A DNA stretch of 64,000 bases from Schistocephalus solidus (Eukaryota; Platyhelminthes; Cestoda; Diphyllobothriidea; Diphyllobothriidae), in assembly GCA_017591395.1 (NCBI GenBank), contig WEDG01004155.1:124001-188000 (forward strand), in the 5' to 3' direction. The translations under genes were made by a program, and so were the position numbers. Shown piece by piece: positions 20,816-33,702 of the stretch. Within the stretch, counting starts at the first letter, position 1, and every line of letters starts with the position of its first letter. Under the pieces are notes generated by a model. It ran no database searches, was not told where the DNA came from, and saw only the letters and a program-made list of their open reading frames with translations.

Positions 20816-23800
20816 CATTTGAAGCAGCAGCCTAAAGGTAGAGCGAAGCGACGCTGGCGTCGCCTTTGCCATTCTAAACGAAATCTTAGGACGAATGCCC
20901 TATCCAAGCGGAGAGCATCAATGGCGTCTGCGCTTCCTCGTTCGGAGACCCACATCCACCACGATCATCAGAGTCTATGCCTCCCCCAATGACTAGCTCC
21001 AACTAGGCGAAGCACCAACTCTACGCGGACCTTCCTTGCTCCTGGCGACTGCACCGAAAGCGGACAAACCGGTTGTCCTTGGTGAGATCAACGTCCGCAT
21101 CAGGAGGGACCAAGCTGTGTGGAAGAGAATGTTGGATCCCCACAGTCTCGGTGATAGTAACGATAACGGCCTCCTCCTTCTGTAAAACTGTGCGGACCAA
21201 CATATCCTCCGGACGAACATCTTCCGTCCCTCCGACACAGGAGAAGGCAACATGGATACATACAAAATCGTGGTGCTGGCATTGCTGAACTACATTCTCG
21301 TCCGGAGGCGAGAACGACAGGACATATTTGCGACGACAGAGCTCTGCGACGCTGATGGCGGGACGAATCCACGTCTCGTCACCTCGAACATCGCAGGAGA
21401 CCACGAGGCAAGTTAAACACTGCTCGTTGCTTAACCTTCAGCAAAGCAATTAGCTCAGCGCCTGGAAGGACTGCAAACATTGGACGACCACGTCATTGTG
21501 GAGACACACTGCCTTCAACTGCGAAACGTCCTCCACTCTATCGCCCTGGAGTCGTTGGGCGCTCATGCGATCAATACCCGCATTGATATGGAGACAACAA
21601 CGAATAAATCCGAAATTTGCTAGCCAAGAAGAACGCATTGAACAAGGCCGCTTGGTGCAAATCAACTGCGGGAGATGCAGGACGCCTTGATAGATCACAA
21701 AGCCGAGGAACTATAGGGATACGAGGATCCAAAGGAAATTAATAATTTATTCACCTACGCCAAAAGAGTCTGTCGCCCCGGCATCAACGGATCCGCACCA
21801 CTTCTCAGTCCTAGTGGGTTAACATATCTTAGAGAGAAATCGCTGAGGCGAGCGCTTCCAAAGACTTAGTAATCGAGCGTTTACACTATGCGACGCCGCC
21901 TTCAACCGACTTCTTCAAGAATAAATGAACGATGACCTGAATCTCCTGCATTATCAGCCAGATACAAGCAGAGCAGTGCCAAAGCTATCCGGGGCTCGAC
22001 ACAATCTCAGTCGAACTTTGTAAACACATCAATCATCGGCTGAGGAATTAAACTTACATAGTTGTTTCAAGATATATGGTGGCAAGGAAAATTCCCCCGG
22101 AATTTCAAGGATAGATAATCGGCCCTACCAGCAACCCCCTGGGCCGGGCAACAACGGTCCAGAGAGAAAGCACCGGCATCCGATGCAATCCTGGCGGAAG
22201 TTTACAAGCGCGGTGGACCCGGATGATGTCGGCACTTAGAAGGATCTTCCGGGAGATATGGCGGCAAGAACAAGCACCTCCGGGCTTCAAGGACCGACAA
22301 GTATCCACCCCTACTAGCAGAAAGAGGACCGGCTACTCTGTGATAGCCAGAGAGCAGTCCCACCGCTCAAAATCGCCGAGAAGATCTTCGCCCGTATCCT
22401 TCTTAATCTTCTCAACGGCCACCTGGAACACGAAATTCTCCCGGAAAGCCATTGCGGCTTCCGAAGATACCTCCGAACCCCCAACATTATCGTCGCGGCG
22501 CACCAACTGCAAGAGAGGTCTCAGGAGATTCAAACCCACCTCCAAAATACCTTCGTAGACCCTTGGACAGGGTGAATATCGGTGGAGTCTAGAAGATCAT
22601 GCATAAATTCGACTGTCCGGAGCGATTCACGCATATGGTGCGTCAGCTCCACGACAGCATGGTGGCGCGCGTAACGGACAGCGGTCAATTGTCGGATGCA
22701 TTCGCAGTGACCGATGGAATGACACAGGCCTGCGTACTCGCTCCCACCCTCTTCTGCATCTTCCAAGTTGATGGACACCTACCGTGATGAGCGCCCTGGG
22801 ATCCGCATCATCGCCAGGACTAAGAGCCACCTCAATACACGACACATGCAAACCCCAACGCGTTTTTCCGCGACTACTGTCCACGGCCTGTTCTTCGCAG
22901 ACAACTGCACGTTCAACACCGTGACAGAACATGATATGATGCGCTGTATAAAGCTCTTCGCCTCCGGCGGTGCAAACTTCGGGTTTACTACCGAACCACC
23001 AACTAGTGCCCAGCACTGAATAAAATGACCCTAGTATCACGGTCAGCGGCAGGCAACTCCAAAAAGTGGGAAAATTCGCCCATTTTGACAGTACACTGAC
23101 GCAGCACCAAAGTCGACTATGAATGTGCGCACCGGATACCAAAAGTAAGTCAGCCGGCTGCAGCACTTAGTGAGGAATCGCCACGATCTCCACTTCGACA
23201 GCAAACGCAAGTTCTACAAAGGTGTCATATTACCCACACTGCTGTATGAAGCAGAGACCTTGACAGTGTAGAAGAAGCAAGCGAGGAAACTCAACCATTT
23301 CCACCTGCGCTGACCCCAAAGAATACTGAAGCTGCGGTGGCAAGACGATCCTTGGAACGAACCGGAACCCTCAAAGTCAACGCCATCCAGCGTTAGCAGC
23401 CGTCTCGCGAGGATGGATAACGAGCATTTACTCAGACGAGACTTCTACGGCGACGTCTGTACGGGTGCTCGCGAGAAAGGACAGCTGAAGACCTGGTTGG
23501 ACCTAGCCCAGGATCGACCAGTCTGGAAGACTTGAGCAGAAATTTACGAAGCTAACCGGATCGCCGCTGCCAAAGTCAAGAGAGCGGCTCGCAGGTCTCA
23601 GCGCCTCCAACCCATAATGCACATACACGGCCTCATCCAACGGGTTCACGCATGGGTCGGCCTCCTCGGACGTCTCCGGACCCAATGAAATACCAACGCG
23701 ACAGCTTCAGCTTCTGCACCCACAAGTGCCCAAATCTTCAGCCCCACACGTCATCCATGGCAGCGGCCACGACCGACACAAGCAGCCATGTGCACTCGAC

Positions 23801-23960
23801 CCCAACCTGTCCCCATTGTGCTCATGCATAGGTCTGGTCGTTCACGTGCAAATTCATCGCGCAGAGACCAGCACATCAGTTTCAGGAGCCTCGACATACA
23901 CCCGTGGTCCTCGCCCCCACTTCCGACGCATATTCCCAAAGACGAAGGTATTTGCCTTCG
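20800..23960 (+). pseudogene. Decayed RTE-like LINE (endonuclease, RT, zinc-finger remnants)
   Basis: Endonuclease pieces run from about 20810 (DAGVAFAILNEILGR) through VVLGEINVRI near 21070 and ILVRRRERQDIF near 21300. The RT follows, with [18 protein letters not shown] near 22630, a damaged QGC block ([11 protein letters not shown]) near 22720, and FADN in place of FADD near 22891, which removes a catalytic Asp. LKLRWQDD-like and GHL-region remnants lie near 23330-23460, and a zinc-finger relic (IGLVVHVQIHRAET) near 23830. Many stops and frameshifts. An internal partial duplication is seen at 22068-22121 and 22245-22300 (GATATGG.GGCAAG...TTCAAGGA). It is the oldest-looking of the three LINE copies. 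Confidence 0.85.
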
Positions 23961-24590
23961 GAGTCAAGCCCCAGTGATGTGCACCGAGTCATAGTAAAGT
24001 TCCCGAGGCTAATAATAGTTCATGCTGCAGTAGTGGCTGTTGAAAGTATAAGCTTTATCTTGAAACTTGCAATGGCCACCAAAAACCCCATGAGAAGACC
24101 TGGGGACAGTGTACAGTCAAATACCCTGTGGTTGCGTCGTGCTTTAGCAGACAATTGACGAAATGTACTAAACTTTCACCAACACTGTTGAAAGTATATG
24201 GAATCTATCTTTTATATGCGTTAACCGGAGTATGTCTACAGGCTTGAAAGATGCGAACAGGACACAGCTATGCCAACACAGTTTATAGTATTCAACTCAA
24301 ATAGGTAAATAACCTGTGATGCCGCACCTAAAAAAGTCCTGAATCATCGACTTCGACGCCAGCCAGAGTCGGGTTGGCGTGAAAGGAAAACCCTGAAAAT
24401 TTTGTCTTAAAATCAACGCAGCATGCAAGGATGTTGCAGTCGGTGAGTTGCATTCTTGGCGGGCTCTACGACCGTTCAATGAACGTTTTGCTACAGCGTA
24501 AGCGTGGGGGCAGGACGGTAAGTTGTGCATAAATTAGCTTACATTGAGGCAGACTTGTGCAGCATCGCTCTCACCCACCTGCGATCGGTG
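23961..24590. other. Unassigned stretch
   Basis: Nothing recognisable between the LINE relic and the next R1 copy. Confidence 0.45.
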
Positions 24591-24599
24591 GCAAGACAG

Positions 24600-25010
24600 A
24601 GTCCGGTCGATCGGAGACGGGCTCGGATGCAGAAGCTGTCAAAACCAGGTAACCCGCCTCGCATGTCACACAGCCTAGTCCTCGGAGAATGTACCAGGTT
24701 TCCAAAAAAGGGACGGTTCGAATCCCGTCTAAATGGGAGTGACCTAGAAGCCATATTAAGGAGCGGTTGAGCTTGACTATCCCTACTGAGTGGGTTGACA
24801 GCTTTCAAAGGCACGACTTGTGGCGCATCGTAATATATTTAAGCGCGTCGGATTTTTTTATGAGGAATGCGCCCCTAGAGTGGAGCTCACTAGCCCTTTC
24901 CTCTTCCATACACCTTTTGGCTGTCTGAACTTGTCAAGCATCTCTGGCTGGGATAGGGCACAGCGGCTGGCCCGGCATGAAGCCTGTGCCTAGACGTGAT
25001 ACAGCCAACC
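24600..25010 (-). repeat. R1 repeat fragment
   Basis: In reverse orientation it keeps the R1 order: GGGAGTG..ATAGAAG-type CATATTAAG.AGC near 24735-24770, the ACTGAGTGGGTTGACAGC block, and AAGCGCGTCGGATT..TATGAGGAATGCGCC at 24841-24870. It is strongly diverged. Confidence 0.5.
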
Positions 25011-25960
25011 GCCGCTCAGGTGCCACGGTAGTTATGAACTCAGGCGGACCGATAAACGCGTGCGCCAACCAAATCTGGTACCCATTTTGGTTCAGCGCAT
25101 CTCCAGCGCGTCACAATAGTTGAAGTACAATCGACGAGAGAGATGGGAACAGGCTTCTAGCAAAAATAGCGATTTTTAAGGGTTGGACAAGGGAGCAAAG
25201 CAACAATTGTTACCTCTCATCCATGCGAGCCTAATTTAAGTTCGTTGGTTTATTTCAGACATAAAAATAAGCTCCGATTTTCGGCATCAGGCAGAGTTCA
25301 TAAATCCAAACTAGAAAAACGGGCACAAGGAGAAGAACCTAGTAAGCCATTTGCAGCGGCGTCAGATACTACAAAAGCATGATCCGTTAACTTTGAAGAA
25401 CTGCAGAGGTCCCGAGTGTACAGTATCCGTTTTATCGAGTGACCGGATTTGGCAGTGCGTCACTGCACGGTGGCCAACTAGATGAAGTGAGAATGTGACA
25501 TTCTGGAAGCTCTCATAGAAAGAACCTAAGCGGAAAGCCTACAGGGACTGCACTGTACGGCAGGATACGCAACCGTCCACAGGCATAGTATACTAGCGTA
25601 AGATCAACAATATTCTCGTAATAATTGTATGAAGACTGGTAACTCTATCTGACGTGCCTTCGTAACGATATCTGTGCAACTCGCCCAAAAGGCTACGTCC
25701 CTACGCTGACATCGGACTTGGGTCCTAGACAAGACAGACAAACACTACGACGCAATGCAATTTATACAAACTAGTCAGGAGTAACAAGAAGATTGGGAAG
25801 GCGCCACTTCTCTGCCAGTAAACAACATACACAGTAGTAAAATATTCATGTGAGATAGAGCTAGGGAGAGAAATAAGAAATGTTTGTAAAAATAAGATTC
25901 TGCAACCAACAAGGTAAGAGGCTGCGCGGACACAGGATCTAATGCAATTCATGCTGAAGT
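25011..25960. other. Unassigned stretch downstream of the 25.97-26.47 kb exon
   Basis: No gene seen. If the neighbouring minus-strand exon is real, the first few hundred bases below 25969 would be its 3' UTR; an AATAAA-type signal is not obvious. Confidence 0.4.
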
Positions 25961-25968
25961 AACGACAG

Positions 25969-26473
25969 TTAATCAGGGAGATCCAACCGAAAAGAACACG
26001 GCAACGGAGAGTCTTTTGGGCTGGAGAGGTGACTTAAATGTGGCCGCGCTGTCTCAGTACAATTAATTTTGCTAATACTACTACTGCTGCTGCTGCTACC
26101 ACTTCTACTGCGGCTAGTAAGGGGACAACGACTGTTTTCAGCAGTGTAAACACAGCGATGACTATGAAGTTGCGTACTGCCACTACGAAGCGGGAGCCTG
26201 TCTTCTTCGTTTGCCTGGGGTTTCCTCATATTTTTGCTGGTGCTAGCAGGAACGTGACATCTAGGGGATGGTGTAGACGCTGAGTCCTCCTCCTCCTCCG
26301 CCTTCTTTAGTTCCTCGGGATCGGTGAGGTGAAAAATGGCTTCAATCGCGTAGGCTGCTTGTGCTCGTTGGGAAGCAATCGCAGCGGGGCTGGGGGGCCG
26401 CAGCGACAGCAATTGCGATTGGTTCTGTGAGGAACCCCGGTGAGCATATTGAGGAGCACCGAGTGCTGGTTGG
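25969..26473 (-). CDS. Candidate terminal exon, Ser/Pro- and Glu-rich tail (possibly of the TMEM185-like gene)
   Basis: An open frame of 167 codons ends in TAA at 25971-25969. Its 5' boundary is a convincing acceptor: a CTGAC branch-like site, a T/C-rich run (TTTCTTTTTGTGTTCTCC) and CAG, with the exon starting at 26473 in a frame that needs two bases from the previous exon. The peptide holds a helical stretch (AYAIEAIFHLTDPEELKKAE) followed by EEEED, then Ser- and Pro-rich sequence with a run of seven Ser. No domain is recognised. The donor of the TMEM185-like exon at 35671 leaves exactly two bases, so the two could join across a 9.2-kb intron; this is inference only, since one in three random pairs would fit. 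Confidence 0.5.
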
Positions 26474-29400
26474 CTGATGCATAAGGAGAACACAAAAAGA
26501 AACGTACGTCAGAGAAAAGGCCGTTCAGAAGCACTAATTGACTTTGGTAGGCAATGAGTTATAAGCAAGTAATGATGCCGAGTCTGGACTAGAGGACTTG
26601 TGCGACGCACATGACCTTGGCAAAAGCAAAAAGAGGTTAATGTATGCGCAGTCCGACTACGCGTGCCACATGCGAACTTGCTCCGCTTCACATGGCATTT
26701 CGTCACCCACTTGAAAAGAAGCGACCCGGTAGACACCGATCACGCTGACAGGAGACAACAGCAACTGTATTTTTTTGCGCTAAGCCTGATCTCGCATGGC
26801 CCTTGAGCACAAGACTTACTGTAATAACGAAGACGTCAAAGGCGGATTGGCTACAGAAGGTCACAAGTATATTCACTAGAGTGGAGTTTTAGTTCTGTTT
26901 ACCTACTAACCGTTTACCTTTCGCGAATTACAGTGAGTAAACTCACTACTACTACTAAAGACAAAGTCGAGACAAATAGAGGTTAATGTGTGTGTAGTGC
27001 GACTACGCGTACAACACACTACACCACTCGCTTCGTGTGCACTAGACTACTATAAAGGTAGATAAAATCTACCCTAGACGAGAAAGTTAGAAAGGCTGCA
27101 GTAAGAATAAAGCATTAGAGCTTGATTAGTAGTTCTGAAAAGGACCGAGTCTCCCGTAATGACTGACAGTGCGCCGTAATAATTTCACACGCGGCAGGTT
27201 TATTATAAGGCCGAATGCGCTGAGATGCCTCAAGAATGGAATTCTCTTCTGTATGGGCCTCGTCCTATCCTCGATCAGTCGGCTTGCGATGGGTGGAGCG
27301 CAGTGGCTGACGTGGCGAGCCACGAATACCACCAATGTTATCTGAGGAAGAACGGCGGCCTTAACGTGGATTGGGCTAAAATCAGGCAGAATCGCAGAGC
27401 ATATATCGCATTCTCAATATCCAGCTTGCATGTTGCAGTGGTAAGAAAACGCTAAGACAACTGTAAATGGATTAGAGTGCAGGAATTGACCTGATACAGA
27501 GCCTGCCTCTGCGTGTCCAAGCCAAAAATGTAGGGCTCGCAACTGGCAGAAGTTTTAGCTTAACAGCGCCTACCCCCCCTTTATTACCCAGAGCTGTCAA
27601 CAAGAATACACTAGGGGGTTATAACAGCCTGGTCCTGTGCCCAGCGGACCAAAGGTACCTTGAAAATTTGCAATATATATGGGTATATGGGTTGTCGACA
27701 GATGCGAGATCCTCATAAGCGTTCAGGATTGTCGTGAAAATGACTTTCCACTTTAGCTAACCAGTACCGTCATTGAAGGCAGTGCACCTCCACGCTTTCT
27801 CCGAGTGCCTAGTCACTCTGTACAGGCGAAATCTGAACACTGAACAGGGAGAAGGGAGGTCACCGCGTTTGCTGATAGACTGCAGTTCGGACAGCCATGA
27901 CCCGAGCAGTCAAATAATGACCCATAACAAGAATCTCAGGTGCAAATTTGTTCTGTCATAAGAGTTGTGACTTGAAAGTTGGCGCCATTTCTCATTCCTA
28001 CTGATGTGCGTTCGGTCACCCGCGTCAATAATAACATTCCACTTCTATAAACGTAGCTCCCCTGCACGCAGTACTCCAGACCAGGCAAACGACTCGACGT
28101 TTTTTCAGCGGTTCCTTCGGTTTCATGGTTTGGCGTCCGGTCCGTGTGTAACCCCAATCTCTAGCGGTGGGGCGGCTGACGGCTTTCAAGACGTGATCGA
28201 CGCAAAGGAGTGCCCGCCAAAATTAGGATCTGGGACAGTTTAGTGTTTATTTGCGTCCATGCATGCATAGGTCAACTAAAGTTCACTCTGAGCGCCCACC
28301 AAACAACGTTATTTTCCGTTTCGCTGCAGTGCACATCAACACGTCGGTTGGCCCCCTTACACAAGGGCATTCGAGGCTAGTTGCTGTTTGAGCTTAGCGT
28401 CGCATCTGCTGCCTTCCCAAACACCTTCCTTTGCAGATCGTGACAGACAGGGACATGAATTAACACTGGGTGAGAAATGAGCGTTCATCTTCGCACAAGT
28501 ACACACATTTCCTATGAATGATAGAGCTGCTGACACTAGGTGTGTGGTAGCGGGGCAATTGCACCTCCTGTGTATCCCCTGGGCCTCTATGTTTAATGTT
28601 ACGAGAAAGGAATTCGAGACACCAGGCCAACACGGTATTTTTGAGCAACTCTCCTACAAATTTATCTTTGTGTGTTCATCACTGTTACGATACGTCTGCT
28701 AGCATACTCATGAACGTTATAAAATCCAAAGTACTGTTGAACAGTATATCTGATCAGAATACGCAGCTATCTTAAAGATTTTGGTAGTTTAAAAATTCCG
28801 GGGCCAGTTTACTGTCAGAAGGGTTGGTGTGAAGGCATAGTTCAAACTCACGAAACAAAAACTGCAAATTCTGGACATCCATTCAACTAAAAAGGGCAAC
28901 TTGAGTGCGTCTGCAGGGTCGATTGGCAAGGAAAACATAAATTCAGTTATATGCTAGCTTTGGTAGAATGGCTTTCCACCACCTACATCAATTACAGTTG
29001 AAAGAAAGTAGCTATTGGAGGAGTACGTGGTTATTCCACGGAACTACGGTGCTCGAATAAGTTTAAATGCATTTCCCAGGAACGATTTAAAAATTCGCGC
29101 TTTAGGATCTTGCACTTTTAAGAAGAGATGTTGAACATGAACTTTAACGCTTCTTCCGCGGTCGAAGTCAGAAAGACCGCACTGCATTTTTATGCGGCAG
29201 GCAGAAAATATGCGCATACCTTATGACCTCCAACACCCCCTGCCCGAAATCTAGGTCATGGCGGCGGTAATGGAGTTCCGAGTATGGCGTTACCGCAGAT
29301 GCCTGTAAGAATGCTTACGGCTAATTCAAGGCAGGGTGAACGCACGCTTACCTAATGGTGAGGCGCACTAATACAAGCAAAACTGGAAACCGGGTACAAA

Positions 29401-30055
29401 TAAATGTACGTCCACACACTCCCCGTCATCTATTATACTACCAAAGTCTCATTATTACCATATCTTCTTCAATTTTCCGATCTGTCATTCTCCCCTTACT
29501 CACTTTCTTCTTACGCCTTCAACTCCAGTGCGCGAAAACCTGCCCCCCCCACCCTAAAGGCGAGGTGAGCGACAACGTGCGTTGACACCCAAAGGTAGAG
29601 GTAAAAAGTGAGGAAGGATATGGCTTAGGGAAAATGCTGGCGGAGGTGGTTTTTGAATGGTAAAAGGGGACTGAGGAATGTGCCAGTACGTCAATCTGTA
29701 TGTCTAAATTTCCGTCGTTGCTCATATTCGCACGTTCTCACACTAGGCAATAGACTTATGTGTAGTTTGATTTGCCATCAATGTACCAAAGGCATGCTTC
29801 CACTTCCCTGCGAGCGATCGTGACCACTATGATTACAATACTCCCAGTCTTCACAGCCTCAGAAAGCTGAGCAGTCCGAAGGTGAGCATGTTTTCTGCCT
29901 GCAGTTTCACTACACGTGAATACAAAACGAATTAGGGGAGATTTCGGTTGACAGAACTGTCCAAGTCCAAGAAGGCCGAAGATAATATTATTCTTTCAAC
30001 AAAGTTTCCTAAGTCAAGTAATTTTCGCAGATCAACTTCTTTTACCGAAAACAAC
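26474..30055. other. Unassigned region with one small direct repeat
   Basis: A direct repeat of about 55 bp (AGGTTAATGT.TG..CAGT plus CCGACTACGCGT) occurs at 26636-26690 and 26980-27035; it resembles an R1 internal fragment. No other gene, RNA or element is supported. If the 26.4 kb exon belongs to TMEM185 this is intron. Confidence 0.4.
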
Positions 30056-30059
30056 AAGG

Positions 30060-30235
30060 GTTCAGGGATGGTCAGTTAAGGCTCATTAGTCGTCGATAGC
30101 TAGCCCTACCCGAAATCCCGACTAGGGACATCTAAGGCTCAAACCCGCGCCTTTTGTTTAGTTGTTTAACGCTCTAACCACTGAGTGAAGGACTCGCTGT
30201 CCTGTTGGCTGCGATCGCGGCGGCTCCCGCAGGAC
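30060..30235 (-). mobile_element. Degenerate tRNA-derived SINE
   Basis: In reverse: A-box-like CACTCAGTGGTTAGAGCG, B-box-like GCGGGTTTGAGCC, a GTCGGGATTTCGGGTAGGGC linker, and a degenerate hammerhead block that has lost its core. Confidence 0.6.
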
Positions 30236-32940
30236 TTTGGGACTAGATCTCAGTGGGCCAAATAGTAGACGACACACTTTCCCTACATTAAATCCATCCC
30301 ACTATGAGGTCTCTTCATGCTCATAAGACATCGCAGAACTACACGAATACGGACACGAGGATAGTAGGCTACAGGATGCATGACGGTGTCTTGAAAACCC
30401 CTGAAAATTTTAAACTCCTTGTGCACCGAAATATTGCGATGTCGTACATCGCTTAAGGGCAGGGAAACTGATAAATGATGACGTAGATAGCGAAGACTGT
30501 TTAAGTATAAAAACAGGCAAACGAATAAGTATAGTTTACTACCAAAAAGGCCAATGTTGCAAGGGCGTGGATTTTATTGAAATTCACCGTAACTGACGTC
30601 TACTTATCAGAAATACAGAAGTATTTTGTGATAAGGTAAACCATAGTTCATACTGCACTTCATCCATTTAATTTTAAAAATATTCCTATTTCTCTAACAC
30701 ATGTTCGATATTTGAACAAAATTTCCGGTAAAACTGATGATATAGTATGCAAATTGCACTTACATCAGTCCTATTTTTTTTTATTAAAACGCATGAGCAG
30801 ATCTAAGTCAAAAGTTAATGAACTTTGGCGTCTATGAAATTTAAACGTACACAAAGAGCTGCGTTTACAGGGCATCCCCTGGGCTTTCCACCTCCGTGGT
30901 TGCAAGCATTCGAATATCGGATATTAAAAAAACTATGCAGGTGAAGCATGAACTTCGTCTCGAATAAAACGGTTCGTACACCAACGCAAAAAGAGGCCTC
31001 AAGTTAGGATAGACAGGAAAAAAAACGTATCAGGACACTGGTTGTCAATAAAACCTGAAAAATAGTGCTTGTGCCTCAAACCCACTACCACTCTCTTACT
31101 AGGAGTTACGAAGAGGCTCTCAGATCCAAACGTGGGTCGATAAAATAGTCTACATGTCGGGGTAATTCTTAGTCCCATCTTTGTCGATCTTTCCAGCAAT
31201 AGGTGACAAGGGTTTGAGTATAACGGAACAGCTGATATCGAACGCCGTGAGTAGAGAGACATGATGCGGGTCATTAGGGAGGTCAAGTAGACTATGCAAC
31301 TGTATCATGCAAGTACACAACGCGGTGTTACAATGACCGGATAAATTTCTGAATCACAGCTGCATAACCCAGACAGTCAGAGTTATATTCGGCAATGCCG
31401 AATCCTTCCACCAACCCCGTAAAAGGGATAGCAGGTCGGTTTGAGAAGGATCTAAGAATTATTTGATTTAAGTTAAACTGACCTCAAACGTCGATCAGAG
31501 TCGAAAATTGCACATGCATGTCTAAAGATGAAAGCGCGACATTCATACTGACAGCTCGGCCAACCTTGGGTGAAACGTAAACACTACGAGCGCCTTTTCA
31601 ACTCCGGTGAACAAGCCATCCCCACATTCCTTCCGCTCTGTAACGGAGCTACGCTTCTCGTTAGCCTGCAGTGTTACATGACCTTCCCTCACAGGAATTA
31701 GTCATTCTGGTAATAGAGCCGGAAAAAAATAACTCGCACAAAGACGACAGGTTTCATGACGGAGTTTTGCGCGGAAATCCGAATGCCCTGACCCTCGGAC
31801 ATAAGTGAAACATGCACGGGAAGATGAGATTGTTCCTGGTGTCTGATACTAGGAACTTTGGGATGTGACTAAAAGAAGGGAGAGAAGGGAACGTTTGAGA
31901 ATTATCGCGGCGCAACTCTCAAATACACTGCTGCAAAGATCTCCGCCATCGTCGTTTTCATACTGTTCTGAATTGAATGTGATGTAGAAGCGAGATTCAA
32001 ACTAGACAGCTGGTCAGTATAATGCACATGTAACGAGTAAATGCATGTATTGAGGCACCCTCTTGAATTTCTTCGAGGGTAACAGTAACGGACTGCCATC
32101 CACTAAGCTCACATCCATGCACAATTCTTATCACCCAAATAAACGCTCCTGGCTGGAAGTTTTAAGGTCTTCCGAAGTGCACATGGGACAGTCACTATAG
32201 CAAATGTAGCCCGAAAATTTACGCGCACCAGAAATGTGTCTGGAAAGTACTGCTTTACTAAATTAAATACTGAGTAACTCATAACTGCTAGCTGAAACTG
32301 GATTTATTTCATTAATCCATTGAGTAAATTGCACAGATCTTATTTACGATGAGGTAAAACAAACTGGATGGAGCAGAATCGCAGGGATATCTCGGCCGTC
32401 CAAGAAAAATAGCAGAATTTGTTTGGACATGCTGAACGTTACTTGCCTTTAATTAGTGCGATCTATTCAGTGGTCAATTGACGGATCTTAAAGCAAACGC
32501 GAAGGTTTTACAATTTGAGAACCTTAAATTTGATACCAAATCATTATCATGGTGCGCCAATAAAGAACTGTCATGAAGATCATCCGCTAATTAATGTGTT
32601 GTTTTCTTCTAAGAGTAGGGGGTTTCTGTCATAGATGCATCAAATACACGTCAGCCCCGAAATCGAATTCTAGAAGCATAAAGAGGTTGGATGAACGTCA
32701 CTAAAACACGGCCTGTGAATATTTGTGAAGGCCGAAGGGTACAATAAACAAACGATAAGGAGAACGCATAGTAAGAACGAAGCGAAATTTTTTTAGTGCG
32801 GGATTTTCAATCGAGTCGCTAAGGAGTATAGTTTAAAGTTCATTTTAAATTGAAGGTAACGGAATTCGTGTGTCCCAGACAGAAATTATAATTTCAAATA
32901 AACCTTCCACATACATACATATATACATGCACGACAGTTT
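30236..32940. other. Unassigned AT-rich region
   Basis: No gene supported. Minus frames at 30999-31286 and 31902-32099 have no recognised motif or good splice sites. Confidence 0.45.
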
Positions 32941-32944
32941 GACC

Positions 32945-33445
32945 GTCGTAGTCCGACGAAGTCCATCGTATGCTCCACGGAAGGGTGGTGCAGGGACGGT
33001 TACTTGCGCGTGAATTCGATTTAAGTGATAGTAGCCTTGCGCTGGAGCTACCGAACACTCTCCTCCTCCCCACCAGAGCTCAGTGTCAAGTCAGAGTCAA
33101 GAAGACCGGAGATGTGAGAGGTCGCAGGTGGCTGGCGCGGCCGGTGCCGCCGCTGAGTGTACCGACACACCTGACTCGGATCACACGGCGTAGGAGTGCC
33201 ATAAAGGCCACATTAAGAGGGAGCCATTGCAGCCTAACTCTCAGTCCGCCAGTCAGCCACTCCACACAAAACACACATTGGGCTGACCACGCGGTCCGAG
33301 TTATCTCGTCAGTTGGAAACCTTCTAAGCCATGGCGTTTAGCGCACCGCGATAGTTTCAAGCGCGTCAGATTGTTTATAGTGAGGAAAATGCGCTGAGCT
33401 GTTGAGTTCACTCTCTCCCCCCACCCCCACAACCCAATCACCATC
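32945..33445 (-). repeat. R1 repeat, single-unit solo copy
   Basis: The reverse complement corresponds closely to the second unit of the 2.5-3.03 kb copy: from a GTGGGGG tract with CTCAGCGCATTTTCCTCAC through GACGCGCTTGAAACTATC, GCTAAACGCCATGGC, the CCACTCCTACGCC segment and the end GGAGCATACGATGGACTTCG. No LINE coding sequence is attached. The plus-strand frame of 123 codons across it (32970-33341) is an artefact of the repeat. Confidence 0.8.

Positions 33446-33451
<6 letters not shown>

Positions 33452-33497
<46 letters not shown>
33452..33497. repeat. (TA)n microsatellite
   Basis: A 46-bp (AT)n run joins the R1 copy to the 3' end of the adjacent minus-strand SINE. Confidence 0.95.
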
Positions 33498-33501
<4 letters not shown>

Positions 33502-33700
33502 TGGAACCGACAAGGACAAGGGAGACCGGAATGGCCATTTCTGGCTTATTAGCCGTCAGCAGCCAGTCATACCCAATCCCACGTATGGAACACCTGGGAT
33601 TAGAACCCGTGACCTTTGGTAATTGTGTCGAACGCCCCATGGCACAGTGGGACGAGTGAGTTCTGTAACCGATCGGTGAGCGCCCAACTATCACAAACAC
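33498..33700 (-). mobile_element. tRNA-derived SINE with hammerhead-like block, 3' end on (TA)n
   Basis: In reverse the tRNA-like part (GGTCACGGGTTCTAATCCCA) is followed by the linker and the hammerhead-like block at 33524-33568, with stem I GACUGG/CCGGUC and stem II GGCU/AGCC intact. The core reads CUGCUGA, which loses A6. It ends GTCGGTTCCAC then (TA)n. Confidence 0.8.
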
Positions 33701-33702
33701 AA

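Noticed and set aside
32970..33341. 123-codon plus frame as a protein
   Set aside because: Lies entirely in an R1 copy in the orientation opposite to other copies and differs in each copy.
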